Origin: Simmondsia chinensis
Taxonomy: Eukaryota > Streptophyta > Magnoliopsida > Caryophyllales > Simmondsiaceae
Direction: 5' to 3'
NCBI GenBank assembly: GCA_018398585.1
Contig: JAGTTD010000005.1
Span: 15,048,355 to 15,112,354, forward strand
DNA: 64,000 nucleotides
The notes under the pieces were generated by a model. It did no database searches. It saw nothing but the letters and a program-made list of their open reading frames with translations, and was not told the DNA's origin. The number at the start of each line of letters is the position of its first letter. Position 1 is the stretch's first letter. Both the position numbers and the translations under genes were made by a program. Positions 23,364-32,924 of the stretch are shown here, one piece after another.

Positions 23364-24640
23364 TTAGTTCCATCCCCTCGATGTTTCTACAATCATTTTA
23401 CGACAAAGGCCTTTTGTCAACAGATCCGCAAGATTCTTTTCATACTTTACATAGCCTAGTGATATCACTCCACTTTCGAGAAGAACCTTCATGATGTTAT
23501 GCATGAGACGAATGTGTCTCCTCTTGCCATTATAAACGTTGTTCTTAGCCACAGCAATTGCAGCTTGACTGTCACAGTGAAGTGATACTGATGGAGCTGG
23601 AAGCCCCCACAATGGCACGTCTCCCAATAAACTTCTTAGCCACTCGGCTTCATGACTTGCCAACTCAAGAGCAATGAACTCAGATTACATAGTGGATGTA
23701 GCAGTATAAGACTACTTAGAGGATTTCCAGGATATAGCACCTCCAGCTAGTGTGAATACATACCCACTAGTGGAATTAATTTTATCATTATCAGACACCC
23801 AATTGGCATCACAATATCCTTTTAAAATAGCAGGAAACTTTCATAGTTCATTTCAAATATTTAAGCAATCTTTTTGATGCGTTTCAATGCTCTTGAGTAG
23901 GATTATGTGTGTATCTACTGAGTCTACTTACAGGATATGCAATATCAGGTCTAGTATAGTTCATCAGAAACATAATACTACCAATTATTTTGGCATACTC
24001 AAATTGGCCCATAACAACACCTTTATGTTTAGTTAGATGTACACTAGGATCATAAGGTATTCTTATAGAATCGGCATTAACTATGCTAAACTTTCTAAGT
24101 ATCTTTTCAACATAGTGAGACCGGTTTAGGCTTATGCCTTCAAGAGTTTTCACAATTTTAACTCCTAGAATCACGTCTGCCTCATCCATATCTTTCATAG
24201 TAATTTAGAGCATAGAAAGTTTTTCATTTCACTTGCATTCAAGTTCGTGCCAAATACCAACATATCATCAACATACAGACAAACTATTACACATCCATTT
24301 GAATTAGATTTAGAATACACACAATAATTACCATTGTTTACAAGGAATCTATTAGCTACTAGCGTGCTGTTAAATGGCTCATGCCACTGTTTAGGTGCCT
24401 GTTTGAGACCGTATAGAGATTTTACAAGTTTACAAACTTTCTTTTCATTACCAGGAACAACAAAACCCTAAGGTTGTTCCATGCAAATCTCTTCGTCTAG
24501 GTCACCGTTAAAAAATGTTCTTTTAACATCCATTTGATGCACAACTAAATCATGAATAGACGCAAGGACAACCAAGGTTCTAATCATGGCTATTTTAGCA
24601 GCAGGTGAGTAAGTATCAAAATAGTCGATTCCCTCTTTCT
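23364..24640 (-). pseudogene. Copia B reverse transcriptase (palm to C-term) and RNase H
   Basis: Downstream of a stop at 24639, the minus strand encodes RT with YVDDMLVFG near 24258-24284 (catalytic Asp pair intact). A 104-codon stretch (24198-23884) holds MKDMDEADVILGVKI, SHYVEKILRKF, IGSIMFLMNYTRPDIAYPVS and LSRYTHNP. RNase H (23663-23364) contains SLHCDSQAAIAVAKNNVYNG and LTKGLCRKM. Four or more stops or frameshifts separate these blocks, so the polyprotein is broken. Confidence 0.9.
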
Positions 24641-25166
24641 AGGTGTACCCCTTAGCCACTAATCTTGCCTTAAACTTGTCTATTGTCCCATCAATCTTTA
24701 TTTTTCTTCTAAAGACCCACTTACAACCTATTGGTTTACATCTTCTAGGAAGATCTACCAGTTCCCAAGTGTGGTAATTTAGGATTGACTCTAGTTCGTT
24801 ATTAATAGCTTCTTTCCAAAAGGTCGAGTCAACTGATCTCACAGCCTCATCATAGGTTTTGGGGTCTTCCTCTAACATATAAACACTTACAATTTCTTCA
24901 TCTACGGCGTTATCTTCTGTTAAGAAAGTAGTAACAAAATCAGGTCCAAAATTGGTTTCTTTCCTAACCCTTTGACTTCTTCGAATTTCAGGACTGTCTA
25001 TATCATTAGTATTACCTTGATTAATAGTTACATTATGAGAAGGCAAACTAGTAGGTTGTGTATCATAAAATTTCAAGGGAAATATATGTTCAAAGAATTC
25101 AGCATCTTTAGATTCCATAATGCTACCACATACACATGAATTATTAGATGCTTCGGTCAAAAACAA
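24639..25166 (-). pseudogene. Copia B linker and start of reverse transcriptase
   Basis: A 175-codon frame: a variable linker between integrase and RT, then RRSQRVRKETNFGPDF, EEDPKTYDEAVRSVDSTFWK, and the RT fingers TWELVDLPRRCKPIGCKWVF, ending KARLVAKGYT at a stop. The same domain continues in frame after that stop, so a single nonsense mutation ends it. Confidence 0.9.
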
Positions 25167-26167
25167 TAAGCCGCACTGTGATGAGCATACCCGATAAAAA
25201 TAGAATCAATAGTCTTAGGTCTAATTTTACTTAGTTTAAAGTCGGGTAATCCAACCTTGGCTAGACACCCCCACACTTTCAGGTATTTTAGATTAAGTGC
25301 ATAACCTTTCAACATTTCGTATAGAGTTTTATTTACTTTCTTATGAGGAACTCTATTAAGTACATGACAAGTAGTTAATATCGCCTCCCCCCACATGTTA
25401 TCAGGTAGTTCAGAACTAATAAGCATAGCATTCATCATATCTCTTAAAGTTCTATTTTTGCTTTCAGCGACACCGTTAGATTGTGGACAGCAAGGAGGGC
25501 TTCGCTCATATATTATTCCATTTTCTTCAAAAAAATTTCCTAGTGAAATTGGGTCATATTCTCCTCCTCTATCGGACCTAACTCTTTTTATTTTCCTTCC
25601 TAGTTGACTTTCTACTTCAGCTTTGTATTTTAAAAATATATCTTCTTCTTCATCTTTAGTACTTAGGAGATATACCATTGAGTATCTAAAATAATCATCT
25701 ACAAAAGTCATGTAGTTTCTTTTTTCACCTCTACTCATTAGGCTTTTAAAGTCTCCTAAGTCACTATGAACTAGCTCAAGAAGATCTGATTGTCTCTCAA
25801 CTGACTTAAGGGGCTTTTTAGCATATTTAGCTTCTACACATACTTCACATTTACTAAAGTTAGTATCACTGAAGTTAGGAATCATTTTCATTTTCTTAAG
25901 TCGTTTTATTGACTCAAACGTTATGTGTCCCAAGCGAGCATGCCACAATTCAAGAGACTCAACAAGATAAGTAGAAGAGGTACCAACATTATTATTCATG
26001 CAAACAACGTCAAGAATGAATAGGCCATCGTTACAAAATTCCTTGCCCACAAATTCTCCATTCCTAGTTAAGACTAGTTTGTTTGAGTCAAAGAACAATT
26101 TCAACCCAGCTTTGATTAAGAGACTACCCGAAATCAGATTCCTACGCATATCAGACACATGCAGCAA
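25157..26167 (-). CDS. Copia B integrase segment (long open frame within broken polyprotein)
   Basis: The 336-codon open stretch carries a GAG-pre-integrase HHCC zinc-binding motif (LWHARLGH with KCEVC), then the integrase core with the DD35E triad: HSDLGDF, VRSDRGGEYD and GVAESKN. The position after the catalytic Glu is Ser, where most relatives have Arg. Integrase would insert element cDNA into the genome. The frame starts inside the protease-integrase junction and overlaps the RT frame by ten bases at its end, so it is part of a polyprotein that is now split, not an independent gene. Confidence 0.9.
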   Translation of the reverse strand: MLHVSDMRRNLISGSLLIKAGLKLFFDSNKLVLTRNGEFVGKEFCNDGLFILDVVCMNNNVGTSSTYLVESLELWHARLGHITFESIKRLKKMKMIPNFSDTNFSKCEVCVEAKYAKKPLKSVERQSDLLELVHSDLGDFKSLMSRGEKRNYMTFVDDYFRYSMVYLLSTKDEEEDIFLKYKAEVESQLGRKIKRVRSDRGGEYDPISLGNFFEENGIIYERSPPCCPQSNGVAESKNRTLRDMMNAMLISSELPDNMWGEAILTTCHVLNRVPHKKVNKTLYEMLKGYALNLKYLKVWGCLAKVGLPDFKLSKIRPKTIDSIFIGYAHHSAAYCF

Positions 26168-27269
26168 ATATGTTAAAGTAAGAAACTTTCCAGAAGTTAG
26201 TTTTAAAGAAATCTTCCCTTTTCAGAGGATAGGTGCTGTTGCAGAATTGCCCATGTAAACTACCTGTCCACCGGTCATTTTCTGATATTCCTGGAACATG
26301 TTTCGATTTGTGCAGATATGCCTGGTAGCCCCGGTGTCCATGATCCACTCAGTCATGTTGTTCACCAAGTTTAACTCTGAAACAACAGCTACGATGTTCT
26401 CTGTCTCTACAAGGTAGGCTTTGTGCTTCGGGTCCTTAGGTTGGTTTTTTTTGCTTCTACAATCTTTGGCCATATGTCCTCGTTTTCTATAGTGATAGAA
26501 ATCTCCGAGGAATTTGCTGTTCGGCTTTTGAATTTTTCCACCTGGCGTGAAATTTGAATGATGCTTCTTCTCTTTATTCTTGAACCTGTCAGATGTACTG
26601 GGCTAACTTCGATAATGTTAGCTTTAGATTGGTCGGAGTATGAGTACCCCCTGTCCTTAAGCCTCTTCTCTTCTTCAATTTTTAAGTGGTTCACTAACTC
26701 CTCTAATGTCAAGTCCTTTTTACGCATAAGTAGGTTTATGTAATCCTTCCAAGAAGGCGGAAGTTTTTCAATTAAAACATAGGCTTGAGTTATATCGCAA
26801 ATTTTGAGGCTTTTTGACAAGAGAGTAGTTACTATGTTTTTATATTCATGGACTTGATCAATGATTTGTTTATTGTTCACGAATTTGAAGTCTAACCATT
26901 TACAAACTGCATATTTTCTAGTCCCTGCATCATCACCCCCATATTTTTTCTGTAGGGAATCCCAAATATCTTTTGACGTGTTTAATTTTACATAAATATT
27001 AAAGAGCCCATTACTCATGTAATGCAGCAAATTTCCCCTATAGGTTCGGTCATTTGCGGTGAATTTTTTTCATAAGCTTTTTTATTGTTTTCACCTTCAG
27101 GTGCCTTCTTCTCATAAAGTACGTAATTGATATACACTTGTTGTAGGAAAAACAATTTTTTTTGGGAACACCTCTTATAATTCTTCTCGTCAAGGGGTTC
27201 AAGCTTAGACATGTCGGGAAGAGGTAATTTGGTTGTCATGTTTAGATATAGATGTGGAAACAAATTCAT
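26167..27269 (-). pseudogene. Copia B gag, zinc knuckle and protease
   Basis: Gag starts at 27269 (first Met, or MTTKLPLPDMSKLEPLDEKN a few codons in) and, after a frameshift, runs in a 207-codon frame (27030-26407) with WDSLQKKYGGDDAGTRKYAV, YVLIEKLPPSWKDYINLLM and LTLEELVNHLKIEEE, typical UBN2-type copia gag. The zinc knuckle (about 26513-26466) reads FYHYRKRGHMAKDC: both cysteines of the first CX2C pair are lost. The protease shows WIMDTGATRHICTN (DTG intact) near 26345-26300. Confidence 0.88.
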
Positions 27270-27314
27270 CTTTTAGGACGTTGAAATAAAACAATAATAT
27301 ACAAATGAAATATG

Positions 27315-28350
27315 CAGTTTACAGCAGTAAATTGCAATAAAATCCAGCATAAACAGTAAATTACAATAGAATATTGTAGCGAAATATTTATGCGAAATTA
27401 CAATATGAAATACTAGAAAAATGCAGAAATAATTCAGCAGAGAAATCAGTAAATTTGCAGTTAAAAAAAAGAAGAAAAGCAGTAAAAGATGCAATGAAAA
27501 ATTCACTAAAGATTTACGAAATTTCACCGAAATAGCAACAAAATTTAACAGTAAAATTAGCTAAATTGCAGTGAAAATCCGCTGTAAAAATCAGCAACGA
27601 ATTTGCTGTGTCAAATCAGCAAAGAATACCTAAACACAGCAATCAAATGTTATCGAAAAGAGGAGAAGTAGATTGAATACCAAAGATACCGTGCCGTGGA
27701 AAATACCACTGTCCTAAAAGACGCTTTCGCCACTGCTCTGGTGCAAACAGTAGTATTGGCGGCCATCCTCCAGGATTTACATGGTCCGACTGTTAACGTG
27801 AACTTGTTAATGGTCGGGTAGGAAAGCCTTGAACTTTGCCCAAATTACGAAGTGAAGAAGAAGGATGAACAGAAGAGATGAAAAGAGGAAGAAGGCATGG
27901 GAGTTATAAGTTATTTTTGATGATTTCTAATAGCGAAGGAAAATGGTGATTTATACTACTGCTCTCTACACCTCAACAGCTAGAAACGGCCACTGAATTT
28001 AATTTCGGTTCTCTGTAGCCAGAAAAGGTCATTCAATTAAATTATTTGTATAAATTGCCATAGTAACTATGGTATTTGAAGTATATTTTTTGCTCAATAA
28101 ATATACCCGTTAGCAAAAAAACAACCCACATCCTCGCCCGAGCATGGGACAGCGGGCGGCGTGCGTGTGGTTCCGATTCTCTCACCCATGACTTAATTTA
28201 AATGTGGAGCTTACATATATCTATTTAAACTCAATAAAATTCCCCTCTTTTTCCTATGTGGGATATACACTTAGAGCCATCTATCATTTTCCAATATAGG
28301 ATGTAGTTTTTTCATAACACTTAAGTTTAGCTTGTATTATTTTTCTACCA
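27315..28350 (-). repeat. 5' LTR of copia B
   Basis: Pairs with 21704-22744. No tRNA-Met-type primer-binding site could be seen just inside it (about 27260-27314), so the primer tRNA is unknown. The outermost bases are tggtag where the family has tgttgg, so the end is mutated or trimmed. Confidence 0.85.
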
Positions 28351-28605
28351 TGGGCTGCCTATTTCATGATGCTCCAAGAAATAGTATGTTGTGTCTCGTT
28401 CTTCTGCTGAGGGAGAATATCGTGCCATGGCCACTGCCACTATCGAGTTAGTTTAGATAAATCGAATACTTCGTGAACTTGCAATTCCTATTGATCAACC
28501 AGCTTTGTTTTTTTTTTGTGATAATCAAGTTGCACTTCACATTGCATGTAACCCAATATTTCATGAATGAACAAAACATATCAAGATTAATTGTTATTTT
28601 GTTTG
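28351..28605 (+). pseudogene. Copia element C, fragment 3: RNase H
   Basis: Continues the RNase H of C after the B insertion: CSKK, then VSRSSAEGEYRAMATATIEL (28397-28455), ILRELAIPIDQPALFFCDNQ, VALHIACNPIFHE and the start of the HIKI-C motif. D interrupts it at 28606 with duplication gtttg. Confidence 0.88.
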
Positions 28606-29203
28606 TGATGCAGCGTGACAGCGGAAGATTAGGGGGACGCGAAGGAAACGACGGCCTTCCCTTTAATTTTATTAAACTCTAATAAAAATTACAGGGGAAA
28701 GATAAATTCGACTCTCATTCTCACTCTTGAAAATAAAATGAACAAATAACTCATAAAATTGATTCTAAAATTGGCTCCCTAAACTCTAGCCACCCCTCTC
28801 CTTACATAGAGGAGGGCTCTAATTCTAATTCAAATTTTAAATCTAATCAACGGTTGAGATCGCAATCCATGTGATATGAATCAACGGTTGAGATCGCAAT
28901 CCGTGTGCTCTATTTAAAACAAACAAATAAATAAAATAAATAAATATTTAAATTTGAATTTAAACTAATTATAATCCTAATCAAACTCTACCTAAAATAA
29001 TTAACTTCATACGCGTCCCTTGAACTGTGTCTTCCAGTGGTGGCGCAAGGATATGGTGATGCCAGGTAATGGTGGCGCCAAATCTTGATATTCTTCCCTT
29101 TGACTAGCCCTTAAGCCTCGTTTTTTGCTCACTCCAGCCACGTACTTGCCAAGCTTGTCTTTCTTTGGCTGATCCTTCACATGCAGAGATGGCAGCTGCA
29201 TCA
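28606..29203 (-). repeat. 3' LTR of D
   Basis: Contains a direct duplication of aacggttgagatcgcaatcc at about 28851-28905. It also shares tagagtttgattagg-like sequence with the LTR at 63746. The partner LTR carries the same internal duplication. Confidence 0.92.
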
Positions 29204-29876
29204 TCCTCTCCCAGTTGGAGAGAATTCGTCCTCGAATTCGCCTCTAGTTCTTCTCGGCTACTTTAGTCACGCCAAGTCTCCAATCTTCAGTGGTCAACCA
29301 CATGGTTCTAGTAAACCGCCAAGTATGAGGTAGCGCCAGGAAAGATCTAACTAAGGTCCTCGTGTTCTTTTTCCTTTGCCAAGCTATGCGCCATATTTGG
29401 ATGCTCGGTAGCTTTGTCTTGCTTCGCCAACCCAACTCTGCTTCTGACCTTGTACTCGTGTCTTCTTCCCTCACTGACTTGCCAACGCCAACCATGCCTA
29501 AACCACGGTGCTAGCAAGCAATACGCCAAAGAAGGCAGGGCTGCATCATCCTCTCCCGGTTGGAGAAAATTCTCCCTTGAATTGGTCGCGGAACCACTGG
29601 AGTCCTTCTTGCCATTGTTAGGGTACTCGCCAGAGATGAAGGATACTCACAGTGTACGTTGATTTCTGTGGTGAGTCTGTTCACAGTATACTCCCACCAA
29701 GGTTCGCTCCATTTAGGTGACACAGATGGTGTGAGCTCAACCCGGTGATGGAACAGAGACGGTAACTTCGCTATTGGTACTTGACACTTCCATTGCGGGC
29801 TTGTCCTTACCTCTGTCATAGCTCCCGATAACTCTTTCACTCTTTTTACCTGTGTTGTCTCACTGTTGTCACAGTC
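29204..29876 (-). pseudogene. D 3' interior, remnant of pol end
   Basis: Short overlapping frames on both strands, none of them convincing. On the minus strand, the last codons before the LTR (RIFSNRERMMQ) correspond to the polyprotein end and purine tract of this gypsy family. No integrase or RNase H motif is present. Confidence 0.5.
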
Positions 29877-30968
29877 CTACCAAGTCCCATCCTTGGTTGG
29901 CGTTAGTATAGCCGACCCACCTTTTGGTCTCGCCTGGATGTAGATCATCACAAGTAACATCCACATTAGGTGCCTGATGTACTCATCCCCCATATTAGTC
30001 TCTACGCCCGGTATGGGTTCCCAATTTAGCCGGTTCTGTTCTTCCATTGATGGCGGTATGTAAGACGCCAACGCCTCTGGACAATCCTTCCTCGATTGGC
30101 TCCCTACCTCATTCGATTCCTCCTCCTCGTCAAAGATAGGCTCATCATACATGGGTTCATCAAATATGGGAGGAGAGGATAGGTCTAGTTGTGGTACCTC
30201 ATCGAAGATAGGTTCTCCATGGGTAACCTCTACTGGAGGTGACGCCAACACAGCCTTGCTAACTATGTTGGTGCTCACATCCTTTTCTTCTGGCTCTGGT
30301 TCTTTGTTCCTTGACACACATGACACCTCAACCTTTTTGGGCATCAAGATGATCTTTATCCCCTCAAAGACGAAGCTATACGTGTTCTTTCTTCCATCCT
30401 GGACGACGCTCCTATCATATTGCCACAGACGTCCCAATAGCAAGTGACAAGCATCCATCGTTACAACATCACACCAAACCACTTCTCGATATGTGTCCCC
30501 AATTGAGAAATTGACCAAGCAACATCTTGATATAGTTCCCTGATCATCTTTCTTGAGCCAAGACACGGTGTAAGGGTTCGGATCTTCCTCCGTCTTCAAC
30601 CCTAGCTTCTGAACGGCTTCTTCGGAGATGGAGTTCTCACAACTTCCTGAATCAATGACCATACAACATACCCTGCCGCCAATGGTACAAGTGGTCTGGA
30701 AGATGTCGTTGCGCCTCCAATCTTCTCCTTCTGCTTCTTTAGGCATGAAGCCAGCTCGCCTGACTAATAGCAAGCAACCTTCGTCACCCACTAATTCCTC
30801 CTCGCCAAGTGAAGGTAGCGCGTCTTGAGTTTTTTCCAACACAATGACTCCAACTTCCTCAAACTCCGAATTTTCTTCACGGAGGTCGGTGCCCACCTCT
30901 TGTCTTTCAATGTTTGGCGGTTCCGATACAAAGCCGATGCTGCCTCGACTCAGGGTCTGGTAGATCAA
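29877..30968 (-). CDS. D aspartic protease (retropepsin-like) open frame
   Basis: A 363-codon frame. The region after LLLVRRAGFMPKEAEGE contains a retropepsin-type active site VIDSGSCEN (DSG intact) and EEAVQKLGLK, then VTMDACHLLLGRLWQYDRS with the conserved LLGR of the second half of the fold. An acidic tail with repeated PIFDE/PMYDE motifs follows (about 30190-30080). It ends with ILTPTKDGTW, which resembles the start of an RT domain, so the RT has been deleted just after its first strand. It overlaps the leader frame (31203-30907) in another frame. Whether it is expressed is unknown. Confidence 0.75.
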   Translation of the reverse strand: MIYQTLSRGSIGFVSEPPNIERQEVGTDLREENSEFEEVGVIVLEKTQDALPSLGEEELVGDEGCLLLVRRAGFMPKEAEGEDWRRNDIFQTTCTIGGRVCCMVIDSGSCENSISEEAVQKLGLKTEEDPNPYTVSWLKKDDQGTISRCCLVNFSIGDTYREVVWCDVVTMDACHLLLGRLWQYDRSVVQDGRKNTYSFVFEGIKIILMPKKVEVSCVSRNKEPEPEEKDVSTNIVSKAVLASPPVEVTHGEPIFDEVPQLDLSSPPIFDEPMYDEPIFDEEEESNEVGSQSRKDCPEALASYIPPSMEEQNRLNWEPIPGVETNMGDEYIRHLMWMLLVMIYIQARPKGGSAILTPTKDGTW

Positions 30969-31203
30969 CAGCCGATGCTGGATTCTTGATCTTGCCCTTC
31001 ACCTTTTTGTTTTCACCCGGTGTTAATGGGCGTTGGGGCTGGGTTCCTGGCTTTAAGTCAGGATTTGTCCCCAGTTGAATCCAGCAACGCTCGATTCGCC
31101 TAAGTCTCTCCTCGAACTCGTCTAATCTTTGTTCGTTTTGCATAATTTGGTCTCGATGAGAAACTTCCTCGATAGTAGCGTACCTTTGACGACTTGATGC
31201 CAT
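30907..31203 (-). CDS. D N-terminal leader of the gag-like polyprotein
   Basis: Starts MASSRQRYATIEEV about 30 bases after the 5' LTR. It contains a predicted coiled coil (QNEQRLDEFEERLRRIERCW) and the motif NPDLKPGTQPQRPLTPG, which is nearly identical in E. The capsid and zinc-knuckle domains seen in G1 are absent. A frameshift at about 30910-30965 separates it from the protease frame. Confidence 0.7.
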   Translation of the reverse strand: MASSRQRYATIEEVSHRDQIMQNEQRLDEFEERLRRIERCWIQLGTNPDLKPGTQPQRPLTPGENKKVKGKIKNPASAVDLPDPESRQHRLCIGTAKH

Positions 31204-31219
31204 CTCAGAAACATTCTGA

Positions 31220-31232
31220 GCTCTAATACCAA
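31220..31232 (-). promoter_or_regulatory. Primer-binding site of D, tRNA-iMet type
   Basis: Minus strand TTGGTATTAGAGC directly inside the 5' LTR; one mismatch to the canonical TGGTATCAGAGC. Confidence 0.85.
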
Positions 31233-31233
31233 C

Positions 31234-31830
31234 TGATGCAGTGCGGCAGCTGAATATTAGGGGGACGGGAAGGAAACGACAGCCTTCCCTTTATTTTATT
31301 AAACTCTAATAAAAACTACAGGGGAAAGATAAATTCGACTCTCATTCTCACTCTTGAGAATAGAATGAACAAATAACTCATAAAATTGATTCTAAAATTG
31401 GCTCTCTAAACCCTAGCTACCCCTCTCCTTATATAGAGGAGGGCTCTAATTCTAATTCAAATTTTAAATCTAATCAACGGTCGAGATCGCAATCCGCGTG
31501 ATATGAATCAACGGTTGAGATCGCAATCCGTGTGCTCTATTTAAAACAAATAAATAAATAAAATAAATAAAGATTTAAATATGAATTTAAGCTAATTATA
31601 ATCCTAATCAAACTCTACCTAAAATAACTAACTTCACACGTGTCCCTTGAACCGTGTCTTCCAATAGTAGCGCCAGGATAAGGTGATGCCAAGTAATGGC
31701 GGCGCCAAGTCTTGATATTCTTCCCTTTTACTAGCCGTTAAGCCCGGTTTTTTGTTCACTCCAGCTACGTACTCGCCAAGCTTGTCTTTCTTTGGCTGAT
31801 CATTCACAATCGGAGATAGCGGCTGCATCA
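31234..31830 (-). repeat. 5' LTR of D
   Basis: Partner of 28606-29203, with the duplicated aacggttgagatcgcaatcc motif at about 31477-31535. The two LTRs differ by few visible changes, which suggests D is among the younger insertions. Confidence 0.92.
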
Positions 31831-31835
31831 GTTTG

Positions 31836-31880
31836 AGAACGTTTTCTCGCTAAGGAGATTATCGCCTTGAAATACTTAAA
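31836..31880 (+). pseudogene. Copia element C, fragment 4: end of RNase H
   Basis: After D, the frame of C resumes for about 15 codons (FLAKEIIALKY), then homology ends. The 3' LTR of C is not found, so C is truncated here. Confidence 0.6.
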
Positions 31881-32086
31881 ATATAATTAATCCATAAACT
31901 ATTAAGGTAAAGATAAACAAAAGAGGAAAAAATGAATGAAACTTAGTATTACATCAAATTTAACGGCCAAATAACCCATAAATATATGACACTCACCCAC
32001 GTTCCCTCACCACGACAATGCTCATCTTTCGCAATATTAAAATTATTTATATAATAAATTTTTATTAATTTGTATAAAATAATAAT
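31881..32086. other. AT-rich spacer
   Basis: No coding sequence or repeat end recognised. Confidence 0.5.
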
Positions 32087-32721
32087 GATAAATTACAGAA
32101 AATTCTCCTAATTTTTACTTTAATAACAAAAAACCTCCCCTACAAATAAAATAACACACTAAACCTCCTCACTTTTGAAAATTTTTTACTTTGTCCCAAA
32201 ATACTTTTTTGACCATTTTGCTTCTCAAAATAAAATAGTTAAATGTTTGATTTTATTTTTAGGTAGGAGTTTTATATTTAGAAGAAAAATAAGAATTTTT
32301 TTTTTATACTTTTAAAAGGGCAGGTTTCTAGATTTACAAATATTATTATTTTAATTAATTATAGTAGTAATATTATAATATCAATAAAAATATTATATTT
32401 TATTTTATAATATTTTTTATAAAAATTTAAAAATACCTTTTATCTTCTGATATTATAATAATTAATTAAAATAATTATATTTTTATAAATATAAAAAATT
32501 TTCTTAGTTCTTTTGCTAAAAACATAAATTTTTAATTTTTATCTAATAATATAAAATCCCTTTTAAAAATAAAATTAAACATTAGAGACAAAATGATTAA
32601 GAATAAGTTGCATAGGGTTAAGTAATAAATTTTTAAAGTAAGTAGATTTTGTGAGTACTTTATTTGTAAAAATAATTATCTATTTTTAGAATAAAAGACG
32701 GAGCATTTTTTATAATTTATC
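32087..32721. mobile_element. MITE-like TIR element upstream of the PDI gene
   Basis: Left end gataaattacagaaaattct and right end (inverse complement) gataaattataaaaaatgct match, and the similarity continues for about 80 bp per arm (tactttaataac against tattctaaaaat, acaaataaa in both). AT-rich, non-coding. The right end lies about 200 bp upstream of the PDI start codon. The target duplication is unclear. Confidence 0.55.
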
Positions 32722-32749
32722 CTAAATTAATTCAATATCATTTGTAGCA

Positions 32750-32802
32750 AGTTAACAATCGTCGACCAAAAAAAAAAAAAAAAAAAAAAAAAGTTAACGA
32801 TC
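32750..32802 (+). repeat. Poly(A) insertion flanked by an 11-bp direct repeat
   Basis: agttaacaatc (32750-32760), then gtcgacc, then 25 A (32768-32792, its last A shared with the repeat), then agttaacgatc (32792-32802). A 7-base insert plus A-tail between near-identical 11-mers looks like an extremely short target-primed retro-insertion, about 120 bp upstream of the PDI start codon. Confidence 0.6.
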
Positions 32803-32847
32803 CATTATCATAATTATTACTAAATAGAAAATATATTAGGCGTTTTC

Positions 32848-32856
32848 TTATAAAAG
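32848..32856 (+). promoter_or_regulatory. Probable TATA box of the PDI gene
   Basis: ttataaaag lies about 70 bases before the start codon, in a region that changes from AT-rich to more balanced composition. Transcription would start near 32880. No clear ER-stress element was seen. Confidence 0.5.
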
Positions 32857-32924
32857 ATCTTGCGATCTAAACACCCAATTCGTCGCTGCCATTGTTCCAT
32901 ACTCAGCTGACTTTCACCCCATCA

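Larger units (their letters stand above)
21701..28350 (-). mobile_element. Copia element B (minus strand, inserted in C)
   Basis: A 6.6-kb element with LTRs of about 1.04 kb: 3' LTR at 21704-22744 and 5' LTR at 27315-28350 in element orientation. A purine tract (tgtgggagat on the minus strand, about 22745-22757) precedes the 3' LTR. It splits the RNase H of C between 21700 and 28351. A short ttcta occurs on both sides (21696-21700 and 28344-28348), but the exact ends are blurred. Pol retains long frames and the element looks younger than A and C. The LTR shares its leader segment with A. Confidence 0.9.
28606..31830 (-). mobile_element. Gypsy derivative D: non-autonomous, protease-only, 5-bp TSD
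   Basis: A 3.2-kb element. LTRs of 598 and 597 bp (28606-29203 and 31234-31830) begin TGATGCAG and end CTGCATCA. A perfect 5-bp duplication gtttg lies at 28601-28605 and 31831-31835. Orientation is minus: a primer-binding site next to 31234 and a purine tract next to 29203. The interior encodes a leader plus aspartic protease but lacks capsid, zinc knuckle, RT, RNase H and integrase. It splits the RNase H of C. Element E (47047-49624) has the same architecture, so this deletion form probably amplified using proteins made by a complete relative. Confidence 0.93.

Noticed and set aside
30151..30828. Plus-strand frames opposite the D protease
   Set aside because: Shadows of the minus-strand protease frame.
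32892..32924. Upstream TTG start for the PDI protein
   Set aside because: The ATG at 32925 gives a proper signal peptide and is about 70 bases from the TATA box; the upstream extension would spoil the signal sequence.
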